Source: Bacteroides propionicigenes (lineage in GTDB: Bacteria > Bacteroidota > Bacteroidia > Bacteroidales > Bacteroidaceae). Taken from it: a DNA stretch of 64,000 nt. The notes below the pieces were generated by a model. It was not told the DNA's origin. It ran no database searches and saw only the letters and a list, made by a program, of their open reading frames with translations. The stretch's first letter is position 1; every line of letters begins with the position of its first letter. The stretch lies in assembly GCF_018390535.1 (NCBI RefSeq), contig NZ_JAHBBW010000002.1, positions 372,001 through 436,000 on the forward strand. Reading direction: 5' to 3'. The position numbers and the translations under genes are program-made. Below, piece by piece: positions 8,936-18,130 of this stretch.

Positions 8936-11900
8936 TTAGAATGAAAGATTAATACCGAACAAGAAATTACGTCCGTTAGGATATACACCCCAATCAGCAC
9001 CTTGTGTCAGAGCAGTACCTAAAGCAGCTTCAGGATCCAGACCGGAATAACCGCTGAAATGGAACGGGTTCTGTACAGATGCATATAGGCGGAATGCATT
9101 GATGTGAATATTTTTACATATACTCTCCGGTAAGTTATAACCTAATGTGATACTTTTTACTTTTACAAAGCTTCCGTTTTCGACGAAGCGGGTACTGATG
9201 GCCTCACGAATATCTCCGGCTCCAACTTGTACGAATCCCGGAATGTCCGTATTTTCATTTTCCGGTGTCCAACGGTTCAAGAACTCTGGATTTGGAGTGA
9301 CTAAGTCTGTAGTACATCCTGGCAATGAACCGAAACGAGACTGATGAGTAGCGTTGTAAATGTCAAATCCGTGGAAACCTACAATGAAAAGTGATAAGTC
9401 AAAGTTCTTATAGGAAATGGTATTATTCCACCCCCAATTGAATATAGGTTGTCCGCACCCAATAATATCTTGGTCTGATTCATTGTAAACACCGTCACCA
9501 TTAACATCTTTATATTTAGCTTGACCGGCTACTACTTTATAGAGAGTTCCATTAGTCTGTTCCTTACCATTTTTATCCAAAATAGGCTTTCCTTGATTAT
9601 CTTTGGCAATGGCATTTACATCAGCCGTTTTCCATACGCCTTCATAGGTATATCCCCAGAAAGTTCCAAGCTTTTCTCCTTCAATCATTTTGAAGATTTT
9701 CTTCTCAAACTTATCTCCCATGGATTGTTTCTTATCCAAGGTTGGAATACGTTCGTATTTACCGTTATTATGACTTAAAGTTAAATCAGATCTCCAATTC
9801 CAGTCTCTGCCACTTACAGGGGTTGCACCTAATGTAACTTCAATACCGGTATTGCGGATTTCACCTGCATTTTTGAGCAATGAAGGCCAACCGGTGTGGT
9901 AAGGCTGAGCTACTTCAAGCAAAATATCTTTAGATAACTTATTGTAGTAGTCGATACTTGTAGTTAAGCGTCCGTTTAAGAAAGAGAAATCTACTCCGGC
10001 ATTGATTTGGATATTGCGCTCCCATTTCAAATCTCTTGCGGCGGGTCGTCCCAAGACATAAGAAGTAGTTCCATCGGAGTTCTTAACAGCCTCCATTTGT
10101 GAATAAATACGGTAGATTTCAACAGCTTGGTTACCTACGGCACCATATCCTAAACGGATTTTGAATTGATCCATCCAGTCTACATCTTGCATGAATGACT
10201 CCTGTTTTACATTCCATGCCAAAGCAACTGAGGGGAAATAATCCCATTTGTCTGCCAGACGAGAAGAACCGTCTGCACGAATGGAGGCAGTCAACATATA
10301 ACGATCCATTAATACGTAGTTAACACGGAGCAATCCGGACATCAGAGAGGCTTTCTCTCTATTTGAACTGGCTAAAGCCTGATCGGCATATTCAAGACCA
10401 TTGAAGCCTAATTTATCGGCAAATGCCAAATAGCGTGCCGTACTGGTATGGGTATAGTCGTTTGAATGTTGTTGTTCGAATACGGCTGTAGCATTAATAC
10501 GATGGTTTCTGTTGAACTCTTTTGTATAGTTTAAAGTATTGGTATTTAAGAAACTGAAATCCCAATCACTGCTGGCATTTGCCTCTGTGTAGGAATTGGC
10601 AAAATAATTGTAGCTATCTTCATTATGGGCTGCATTTCTCAGTCTGTTGGCAAATGTGATACCCACTTGTGAACGGAAGGTCAATCCATCAAGGATATTG
10701 AAGTTTACATATCCTTGGATATGGTTGTTGAGACGTTTGTTAGCCGTATTAATATTGTCAATATGTCCCATCGGATTGTATGCGGGGTTACCATTAATGG
10801 CGAATTTATTGTTGTATTCACCTTTGTCATTTTTTGGTTCTACTGTTGGAGCATAGTTAATGGCAGACAGAAGCAAACCGTTATATTGCGTCATACGCGG
10901 ACCTGCGGTTTCGCTATAGTCACCCCATAAGTTAAGTCCTACATTAACCCATTTCTTGATTTCAGTATCTAATTTTAAACGCCAGTTATATTGCTTATAT
11001 ACAGATTCTTTGATAATACCTTCTGTGTTTTCGTAACGCAAAGAAGCCAGATAACTGGTTTTTCCATTCTTACCTGATATGGAGAGATCGTAATTCTGTG
11101 CTAAAGCCGGTTCATTGAAGATATGATCAATGTAGTTGAATCCGGCTTGTCCGTTTTTGAATGCAGCTACTTGTTCGGGAGAGTAGAGAGCTCCTTGTTG
11201 CTCTGGTTTTGTATAATACTCTTTCTTAAACTGATTGGCAAGGTCTGCAAATTCCCCTGCATTTAGCATATCAGGCTTTTTAAGCACGGTTTTTACATTT
11301 ACAAAAGCGTTGAATTCAACTGTTGTTTTATCTGTTTTCGGGGTTTTAGTGGTTACCAGAATGACACCATTGGCACCACGTGAACCATAAACAGCTGTTG
11401 CTGAAGCATCTTTTAAAACTTCAATAGACTGAATATCGCTTGGGTTGATATTCTTTAAGTTGCCGCCGATAAAGCCATCAATAACAACTAACGGTCCTGT
11501 ATCACCGGATACAGAGTTAATACCACGGACGCGAATTGTTGAAGCTTGGGAAGGGTCACCGCCATTGGCTACCGATACACCGGCCAAACGTCCTTGTAGA
11601 GCGTCTGTAACTGTAGCAGTCGGAGTATTTTTCATCACTTCAGCTGCTTTCACAGAAGCCACTGCACCTGTCAAGTCACTCTTGCGTTGAACGCCGTAAC
11701 CTACTACCACAACTTCTTGCAGTAATTGGCTGTCTTCGCTCAGTTTTACATCAATTTTGGTTTTTCCGGCTACTGCCACCTTTTGTGACTGATAGCCGAT
11801 ATAAGAAAATACAAGAGTCGCATTTGCAGGAACGTTAGGAAGATTGTAATTTCCATCGATGTCGGTGATACATCCGTTAGATGTTCCTTCTACTTGGATA

Positions 11901-12037
11901 GAAGCACCAATCACTGGACCAAGGTTGTCGGTTACTGTACCTGTTACTGTAATGTTCTGTGCATTTGCTTGGATAGCAAATAATACAAAGAGCAACATAG
12001 TACCTAATGTCTTTAGTAGATTAGATTTCTGTTTCAT
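8936..12037 (-). CDS. SusC-like TonB-dependent glycan transporter
   Basis: 1033 residues: signal peptide (1-26, ending ANAQ), a carboxypeptidase-regulatory-like beta domain (about 29-105), a TonB-box-like EVVVVGYG stretch (about 108-115), a plug domain (about 115-235) and a 22-strand barrel ending in LFGINLSF with terminal Phe. No N-terminal signalling (STN) domain is present, so regulation is by the HTCS and not by an anti-sigma factor. It imports oligosaccharides across the outer membrane with the SusD partner. A -7 box lies about 80 bases upstream, and an 11-bp inverted repeat lies just beyond that. Confidence 0.93.
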   Translation of the reverse strand: MKQKSNLLKTLGTMLLFVLFAIQANAQNITVTGTVTDNLGPVIGASIQVEGTSNGCITDIDGNYNLPNVPANATLVFSYIGYQSQKVAVAGKTKIDVKLSEDSQLLQEVVVVGYGVQRKSDLTGAVASVKAAEVMKNTPTATVTDALQGRLAGVSVANGGDPSQASTIRVRGINSVSGDTGPLVVIDGFIGGNLKNINPSDIQSIEVLKDASATAVYGSRGANGVILVTTKTPKTDKTTVEFNAFVNVKTVLKKPDMLNAGEFADLANQFKKEYYTKPEQQGALYSPEQVAAFKNGQAGFNYIDHIFNEPALAQNYDLSISGKNGKTSYLASLRYENTEGIIKESVYKQYNWRLKLDTEIKKWVNVGLNLWGDYSETAGPRMTQYNGLLLSAINYAPTVEPKNDKGEYNNKFAINGNPAYNPMGHIDNINTANKRLNNHIQGYVNFNILDGLTFRSQVGITFANRLRNAAHNEDSYNYFANSYTEANASSDWDFSFLNTNTLNYTKEFNRNHRINATAVFEQQHSNDYTHTSTARYLAFADKLGFNGLEYADQALASSNREKASLMSGLLRVNYVLMDRYMLTASIRADGSSRLADKWDYFPSVALAWNVKQESFMQDVDWMDQFKIRLGYGAVGNQAVEIYRIYSQMEAVKNSDGTTSYVLGRPAARDLKWERNIQINAGVDFSFLNGRLTTSIDYYNKLSKDILLEVAQPYHTGWPSLLKNAGEIRNTGIEVTLGATPVSGRDWNWRSDLTLSHNNGKYERIPTLDKKQSMGDKFEKKIFKMIEGEKLGTFWGYTYEGVWKTADVNAIAKDNQGKPILDKNGKEQTNGTLYKVVAGQAKYKDVNGDGVYNESDQDIIGCGQPIFNWGWNNTISYKNFDLSLFIVGFHGFDIYNATHQSRFGSLPGCTTDLVTPNPEFLNRWTPENENTDIPGFVQVGAGDIREAISTRFVENGSFVKVKSITLGYNLPESICKNIHINAFRLYASVQNPFHFSGYSGLDPEAALGTALTQGADWGVYPNGRNFLFGINLSF

Positions 12038-12115
12038 AAATATTAATTTAATTGGTTATTGAAAAAAGGTTGCTTTTAATTTAGATTTACTTGAATCATA
12101 GTTAAAATCACTGCG

Positions 12116-12123
12116 CAAATGTA
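12116..12123 (-). promoter_or_regulatory. -7 box TACATTTG for susCD
   Basis: Exact TAnnTTTG match on the - strand, giving a leader of about 70 nt before susC. No clean TTTG -33 box is seen, as expected for an activator-dependent promoter. Confidence 0.55.
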
Positions 12124-12151
12124 TATGATATTTAGATTGAAAACGTTTGCT

Positions 12152-12197
12152 TATTGTCCGCAAATAATCTGATTTTGTACATTACCTGCGGACAATA
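12152..12197. promoter_or_regulatory. 11-bp inverted repeat upstream of the susC promoter (candidate operator)
   Basis: TATTGTCCGCA (12152-12162) and its exact complement TGCGGACAATA (12187-12197) are separated by 24 bases. The pair starts about 28 bases upstream of the susC -7 box and ends 11 bases from the stop of the preceding sulfatase. It could be an HTCS binding site or a weak hairpin behind the sulfatase gene; the sequence alone does not decide. Confidence 0.5.
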
Positions 12198-12207
12198 TAA
12201 TTACCAG

Positions 12208-13767
12208 CTATTCTATAACTTTCTGATTATTTGCGTTTTTTACTTCTTCCAGTAGGGTGGACAGTGCCTTTACTTTATCAGGATGGGCTTCGGCAATATT
12301 GTTTTTTTCCGAAGGATCGATAGATAAGTTATAAAGTTGGGGTTCGGGATTATTTCCCATTTCCATTTTAGTCCAATATTCCAATGCGGGTTTGTCGCTT
12401 GCTTCAATGTACTTCCAGTTATTTTGAATGATAGATAAGGTATTATTCAAATTCTGTTGTACCACATAGTCGCATCCGATGGTGTCTGTACCGAGGAAGT
12501 TACTGAGTTGGTCGCGGCTGTCGGGAGCAACACCTGCGGGAAGTTGGTGATTCAGTAAAGTTGCGAATGAGGCATATACGTCAATCATGGAGAACAGAGC
12601 CTGCTGCTTACCCGGTTTGATTCCGTCCGGCCAGCGGACAATGAATGGAATGCGGGTTCCGGCATCAAATGCGCTATATTTGCCCCCGCGATAATGTTTC
12701 ATCGGAGTGTGCCCGTTCAGTAGTTCAAAGGCTTGGTCTTGATAACCGTCGTCAATGACAGGGCCGTTGTCGCTACATAATACGAAGATTGTATTATCGG
12801 CAATATTCAGGCTGTCGAGGGTGTGCATAATTTCACCAACCGTCCAGTCCAACTGTAAAATAACGTCACCACGCGGGCCTAAGCCGCTCTTCCCTGCAAA
12901 ACGTGGATGAGGAACGCGGGGAACATGAACATCCTGCGTACCCATATATAGGAAGAAAGGTTCGTTTTTGTGTGAAACGATGAAGTCTTTAGCCTTGTCG
13001 GTAATGACATCTGCGATGTCCTCGTCCACCCAAAGAGCGGATTTGCCGCCGGTCATCCAGCCAATGCGGGGAATACCGTTGATAATGGTGTTATTATGCC
13101 CTTGGCTGGGTTTCATTTTCACTAATTCGGGATTTTCAAGCCCCGTGGGCCAGTCGCCTACCTTGTGGTCGTAATTGACGGTGATAGGGTCTTTAGGGTC
13201 AAGACCTACAACATGAGCATTCTCTACGAAAACACAAGGCACACGGTCTACTGTGGCGGGAATGATGAACTCGTAGTTGAAGCCTATATCCTGTGTATTT
13301 GGTCTGATTTCACGGTTGAAGTCTGTTCCGCCTTTGGGACCCAGTCCCAGATGCCATTTGCCGACGGCTCCGGTGTAATAGCCTTCTTCTTTGAACATAT
13401 CTGCCATCGTAACGCAAGCTGTATCGATAATCAGTTCAGAGTTACCCGGCGCGATACCGGTGTTCTCTTGTCTCCATGGATACATACCTGTCAGCAGTCC
13501 AAAGCGGGAGGGGGTACTTGTGGAGGAAGTGGCGTAAGCATTAGTAAACTGCATACCCTGGCCGGCAAGGCGGTCGATATTCGGAGTGCTTACTTTAGTG
13601 GCGCCATAGCAGCTAAGGTCACCAATACCCAAGTCATCGGCGATGAGATAGATTACATTCGGCTTCTGCGATGAATCATTCCGGGCTTCCTGTTTAGAGG
13701 AGCTTCCACAGCCTATCAAAAGTACCGCGCTTGGAAGATACGGTAAAAGGTTAGATAAATGTTTCAT
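12208..13767 (-). CDS. S1-family sulfatase, probably GalNAc-6-O-sulfatase-like, serine-type
   Basis: 519 residues. Lipoprotein signal peptide with lipobox LIGC (Cys20). Sulfatase fold with formylglycine motif S84-T-P-S-R, metal ligands ADD (43-45) and CSDNGP, and a GKWHLG loop. Overall sequence resembles N-acetylgalactosamine-6-sulfatases, and its place between HTCS and SusC matches BT_3333 of the B. thetaiotaomicron chondroitin locus, a known 6-O-sulfatase (recalled). Expected role: removal of 6-O-sulfate from imported chondroitin fragments. It lies 113 bases behind the HTCS and 170 bases ahead of susC, so it may be transcribed separately from susCD. Confidence 0.82.
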   Translation of the reverse strand: MKHLSNLLPYLPSAVLLIGCGSSSKQEARNDSSQKPNVIYLIADDLGIGDLSCYGATKVSTPNIDRLAGQGMQFTNAYATSSTSTPSRFGLLTGMYPWRQENTGIAPGNSELIIDTACVTMADMFKEEGYYTGAVGKWHLGLGPKGGTDFNREIRPNTQDIGFNYEFIIPATVDRVPCVFVENAHVVGLDPKDPITVNYDHKVGDWPTGLENPELVKMKPSQGHNNTIINGIPRIGWMTGGKSALWVDEDIADVITDKAKDFIVSHKNEPFFLYMGTQDVHVPRVPHPRFAGKSGLGPRGDVILQLDWTVGEIMHTLDSLNIADNTIFVLCSDNGPVIDDGYQDQAFELLNGHTPMKHYRGGKYSAFDAGTRIPFIVRWPDGIKPGKQQALFSMIDVYASFATLLNHQLPAGVAPDSRDQLSNFLGTDTIGCDYVVQQNLNNTLSIIQNNWKYIEASDKPALEYWTKMEMGNNPEPQLYNLSIDPSEKNNIAEAHPDKVKALSTLLEEVKNANNQKVIE

Positions 13768-13880
13768 AGTCTTTGGACTTTAAAGTTTGATTTCTGTGTC
13801 CAAAGATATGGGCTCTTTTTCGACTTCTGTGTATAGAATAGTACACACAGAAGCATGAAAAAGTCCAAAAGATGTATTGT

Positions 13881-16800
13881 CTATTCTTCTCCTTCTTCCT
13901 CTTTGTCGGATTCTTCTCCTTTGCGGTAGGCGAGCGGGCTGACATGATAGATGTCTTTGAAACACTTGCTGAAATAGCGTGAAGAACTGAATCCTATCTT
14001 GTCGGAAATCTCGGTGATGTTCAGTTCGAGATTGTTGCGCAGCATCAGGGCGCCTTTCTTTAGGCGGATAGTCAGTATGAAATCATTCGGAGTTTGTCCG
14101 GTGATAGCCTTTAGCTTGGTGAACAGGTTGGTGCGTGCCATTGCCATTTCCCTCGCAAAGACATTGACATTGAATTCCGTATCGTCCAGATGTTCTTCTA
14201 TGATAGTCATGGCTCTATCCAGAATATCCTTGTCTATCGGGTTGGTGGCGAGCATCTGTGCGGCCGTTTGTGGCTGTTTGCTGAACTTCTCCTGCAAGAG
14301 GATGCGTGAGTTTACCAAGTTGTTGCAGCGGGATATCAGCAGGTTTGTATTGAATGGTTTGGTGATATAATCGTCCGCACCGATGCGCAGGCCTTCAATG
14401 TTCAGTTCAATGGCAGTACGTGCGGTTAGCAATACTACGGGAATGTGGCAGGTGTTGAAGTCGGTTTTTATGAGTTTGCACAATTCTGTTCCCGACATCT
14501 TGGGCATAACCACATCACTCACCACGATGCAGGGCATTTCACTGCGTACCGTTTCCCAACCTTCTTCTCCGTTGGAAGCCGTCAGTATTTGGTAGAATGG
14601 TCTGAAGATATTGGCAAGCATTTCGCGAATGGAGTCATTGTCCTCTACAATCAGCATCTTGGCGTCCGGAATACGCTTGATAGGCGCATTCTCTTCCAGT
14701 TCGGTTTTCAGGAAAGCATCTGTTTCCGGTTTGGGCACTTCAATCTGGTGTACGCAGTCCGGATTTTGGTTGATTTGCTCTTCGTCAAAGAAGTCATTGC
14801 CCAATCGCAGGGTCACGATGAAGCTTGTACCTTTACCAAGTTCACTTTCTACGCGGATATTGCCGTGATGTAACTCTACGATACCTTTGGTCAGGGCCAG
14901 CCCGATACCTGTACCGCTCTTACCGGCGCTTGTGGAGTTTACCGGATCTATCTGATAGAAGCGGTCGAATATCTTGTCTATTTCCTTTGCGTCGATACCG
15001 CTTCCCGTATCTTTTACGCGGATTATGACGTTATTCTCCTCTTTCTTTACGCTAAGGGTTATGGTGTCTTCCTCTTCTGTGTGCTTGATGGCATTGGATA
15101 GAAGGTTGTTGATAACCTTCTGCATCTGTTTCTGATCGTACCACACTTCCAATTCATCAGTCTCTTTTTCGAAATTGAAGTTAATCCGTTTTGAACTGGC
15201 ATATTCGAGGAACAATAGATAGTTCTCGTACAAGAAGTTTACGATGTTGTGCGGACTGACCTTAATTTTCATATGACCTTGTTCCTGTTTGCGGAAGTCG
15301 AGCAATTCGGTAATCAGTTCGCGCAATTGGATACTGTTTTTGTAAATACCTAATATCTTGTTATAAACGGCAGGTGTGAAATTCTGTAATTGCAGCAAAG
15401 TCTCCACTTGACCCACGATAAGAGTCAGCGGAGTACGGAATTCGTGCGAGATGTTGGTGAAGAAGCGCAGTTTGGATTGGTTCAGCGCTTCTACGTCCTG
15501 AATATGTTTCTGTTCATATTTCAGAGATTCACGCAGTTTAATTCTCGATTTATAGGTACGTACCAGATACCACAAAACGGCTATTATTATAATAAGGTAT
15601 ATAAAGTAAGCAAGCGTTGTCTTGTAATATGGCGGCAATACGTGGATGATGAGTTGCACTTGCGGGCAAAGGCTTTCGTCTTTTCCTTCCGGTTTGATGA
15701 GCAGGGTATAAGTACCTGCGTTCAGGTTGGTATAGGTGATGGAACGCAGTCCGCGCGTGTTGGTCCATTCATGGGAGAATCCTTCCAGTTTATAGATGAT
15801 GTCGTCTTTGTTGGCAGGTATGTAGTTGGAGGTGGCAAACTCTATGCTGAACATACTCTGGTTTGCGTTGAGTGTAATCTCTTTGGTATGGCACAGAGAG
15901 CGTTGCAATATCCCGGTTTCATCTCCTACGTGTATTTCCTGTCCGTTTACGATGAGACGTGAAAGGACAATCTTATAAGGCTTCGGAGTAAAATTCAGTT
16001 CCATCTCATGGAAGGAAATCATACCCTGCACGCCACCCAGAAAAATTTCGCCGTCACGGGTCACGCAGAGTGCATTTTCATTGACGGCTGTCAGCGGGAA
16101 GCCATTTTCGGCACTGTAATTCTTGAAATCCTTGTTCCGATAGTCAAAGATGGAGAAGCCTTGATTGGTGATGAGCAGTAATTTGCCGCTGGTGGTGGAC
16201 TCCTGTGTCTCATAGATACAGTCGGTGGCAAGATTGTTTTTCTCTTTGTCGAAGTTCTCGAAGTCATTGCTTGCAGGGCGATAGAGGTCCAGACCGCTGC
16301 CCGAAGTAGAGAACCAGAGGTTACTCTTGCTATCCTGCATTATGTTGTTTACATTATTATTGCTGAGACTGTTCGGGTTGGCGGAATCATGGCGGTAGTT
16401 TGTCAGTTTGCGGGTGTCGAAACGGTAACTGAAGACGCCCTCTCCGGTGGCGGCAATCCATAGCGTACCTTTCGAGTCGAGCAGGACATCCGCTACCATT
16501 TTAATAGATTTTCCCTCTTTACTGTCTTTGAACAGTTGTTGGCACTTTCCGTTGGCAGGGTCAAAGAGACATACTCCGTTCTGGGTTGCTATAATCAGGC
16601 GGTTCTTGTAGGGAGTGATGTCGCGGATGATGTCTGACGGGAGAGCTTGCGGGTTGTTCTCTTCCATGCGGTAATGGGTAAAATGTCCCGATCGTATATC
16701 CAGCTTGTTGAGGCCGCCCAAGTGAGTGCCTATCCATATAATTTCTTTGTCGGCATCGTAGTAGAGCGCTTTCACATTGTTATGTGATATGCTGTTTCGT

Positions 16801-17942
16801 CCTTCCTGCGGGCGATACCACTTGAATTCGCGCGTACGACGGTTATAGTAGTTCAGGCCGCCGCCTTCAGTTCCAATCCATAGGTTGCCGTCTTTATCTT
16901 CGATGGTACGTCCCACGACCGGATTGCTCAAGCCTTTCTTTTCATTGGAAGAGTAGGCGTGACGGGTGTAGATTTCATACTCGGGATTGAAATAGTTGAC
17001 GCCGCCGAAGTAAGTTCCCAGCCATAGCGTACCTTGGTTGTCCTTTACAATACACCAAATGGAAGAGTGGGTAAGACCGTCGGCCTGTATGTCATTGGCG
17101 GTATGGTTCTGGAACAAGCCGGTGCTTTTGTTGTAACGGTTCAATCCGTTGAAAGTTCCTATCCATATGTTGCCCAGATTATCCTCACAGCATGCCCTTA
17201 CGAAGTTTGAGGAAAGACTGTGCGGGTTCTTGGCGTCGTACTTGAAGTTTTCGATTTTTCCGTCTGCCTTTACGTGGAATAAACCCTCTTCCCAGCTGCC
17301 AATCCATAACTCTCCTTCACTGTCCCGATAGAAGCTGGTGATGTTCCCTTTCCGGATGGGGTGTGTCAATTCTTTTTTATCAATGTTCAGGCGATACACA
17401 CCGTTGGTGGTAGTACCCATCCAAAGGTAACCTTTATCAATGTGCATACAAAAGATTTCCAGATTTCCGGCGGACAGTTGATAATATAGGTCGAAGTTTC
17501 CGGTTTCTTCATTGTAGCGGTATACTTCGTTCTTTTTGCCGATGAAAAGGCCGTTATTGTAGTAGATGCTGTTGATATTGCCTTGCAGCAGAGTGGTGAA
17601 CTTTTGAGTGGCAAGGTCGAATTCGGCTACTCCTTCGGTGCATAGCAGGTAAATCTTTTCATTATGATTACCCACAATACGCAGTACTGTGTTGCAAAAA
17701 AGGCTGTTAGGGTCATTCTTCTGCAGTTTGTAGGTCTTTATGTCTTCTCCGTTGTAGCGGTTCAGCCCTTCGCGCGTACCAATCCATAATATACCGTTCT
17801 CATCGACATACAGGCTGTTTACGGAAAATTGTGATAGTCCGTCGTCGGTGGTAAGATGATTAAAGGTGATATTCTGTCCATGTACATTTACGAAAGCTAC
17901 GCTCGCTAAAATGAGGAATAATCTGATGACAAGCTTTTGCAC
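13881..17942 (-). CDS. Hybrid two-component system sensor/regulator (HTCS)
   Basis: 1353 residues, single-protein sensor and transcription factor. Order: signal peptide (1-23), about 14 Reg_prop beta-propeller repeats (25-680), Y_Y_Y domain (690-765), one membrane span (about 772-792), HisKA with His833 in NISHEFRTPL, HATPase (about 940-1055; DTGSG, GTGIGL), receiver domain with Asp1143 in VVSDVVMP, and AraC-type HTH (about 1240-1345). It senses periplasmic oligosaccharide, probably unsaturated chondroitin/hyaluronan disaccharide by analogy with BT_3334, and activates the locus. Start is GTG at 17940-17942: an in-frame stop lies three codons upstream and no ATG follows nearby, while the signal peptide begins immediately. 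Confidence 0.93.
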   Translation of the reverse strand: MQKLVIRLFLILASVAFVNVHGQNITFNHLTTDDGLSQFSVNSLYVDENGILWIGTREGLNRYNGEDIKTYKLQKNDPNSLFCNTVLRIVGNHNEKIYLLCTEGVAEFDLATQKFTTLLQGNINSIYYNNGLFIGKKNEVYRYNEETGNFDLYYQLSAGNLEIFCMHIDKGYLWMGTTTNGVYRLNIDKKELTHPIRKGNITSFYRDSEGELWIGSWEEGLFHVKADGKIENFKYDAKNPHSLSSNFVRACCEDNLGNIWIGTFNGLNRYNKSTGLFQNHTANDIQADGLTHSSIWCIVKDNQGTLWLGTYFGGVNYFNPEYEIYTRHAYSSNEKKGLSNPVVGRTIEDKDGNLWIGTEGGGLNYYNRRTREFKWYRPQEGRNSISHNNVKALYYDADKEIIWIGTHLGGLNKLDIRSGHFTHYRMEENNPQALPSDIIRDITPYKNRLIIATQNGVCLFDPANGKCQQLFKDSKEGKSIKMVADVLLDSKGTLWIAATGEGVFSYRFDTRKLTNYRHDSANPNSLSNNNVNNIMQDSKSNLWFSTSGSGLDLYRPASNDFENFDKEKNNLATDCIYETQESTTSGKLLLITNQGFSIFDYRNKDFKNYSAENGFPLTAVNENALCVTRDGEIFLGGVQGMISFHEMELNFTPKPYKIVLSRLIVNGQEIHVGDETGILQRSLCHTKEITLNANQSMFSIEFATSNYIPANKDDIIYKLEGFSHEWTNTRGLRSITYTNLNAGTYTLLIKPEGKDESLCPQVQLIIHVLPPYYKTTLAYFIYLIIIIAVLWYLVRTYKSRIKLRESLKYEQKHIQDVEALNQSKLRFFTNISHEFRTPLTLIVGQVETLLQLQNFTPAVYNKILGIYKNSIQLRELITELLDFRKQEQGHMKIKVSPHNIVNFLYENYLLFLEYASSKRINFNFEKETDELEVWYDQKQMQKVINNLLSNAIKHTEEEDTITLSVKKEENNVIIRVKDTGSGIDAKEIDKIFDRFYQIDPVNSTSAGKSGTGIGLALTKGIVELHHGNIRVESELGKGTSFIVTLRLGNDFFDEEQINQNPDCVHQIEVPKPETDAFLKTELEENAPIKRIPDAKMLIVEDNDSIREMLANIFRPFYQILTASNGEEGWETVRSEMPCIVVSDVVMPKMSGTELCKLIKTDFNTCHIPVVLLTARTAIELNIEGLRIGADDYITKPFNTNLLISRCNNLVNSRILLQEKFSKQPQTAAQMLATNPIDKDILDRAMTIIEEHLDDTEFNVNVFAREMAMARTNLFTKLKAITGQTPNDFILTIRLKKGALMLRNNLELNITEISDKIGFSSSRYFSKCFKDIYHVSPLAYRKGEESDKEEEGEE

Positions 17943-17969
17943 GTTGAGTTATTTTTAAGGTTTCAGTCA

Positions 17970-17977
17970 CAAATATA
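17970..17977 (-). promoter_or_regulatory. -7 box TATATTTG for the HTCS gene
   Basis: Exact consensus on the - strand, 27 bases before the GTG start. The surrounding region is very A+T-rich, so a chance match is possible. Confidence 0.45.
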
Positions 17978-18096
17978 TAAATATTTTGTACAAATAATCT
18001 CATTTATTATTTGGTTTTTGCGGTTATATTTGTTTAAATGTATATTTTTGGATATTCATCGAACAATTATAAACGGATTGTATGTGATAAAGAACG

Positions 18097-18104
18097 TATA
18101 TTTG
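18097..18104 (+). promoter_or_regulatory. -7 box TATATTTG for the kinase gene
   Basis: Exact consensus 26 bases before the ATG of the NahK-like gene, with a TTG at 18078-18080 as possible -33 element. A second TATATTTG at 18025-18032 could be an alternative promoter. Confidence 0.55.
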
Positions 18105-18130
18105 TACCACTAAATTAATCTATAATTATC

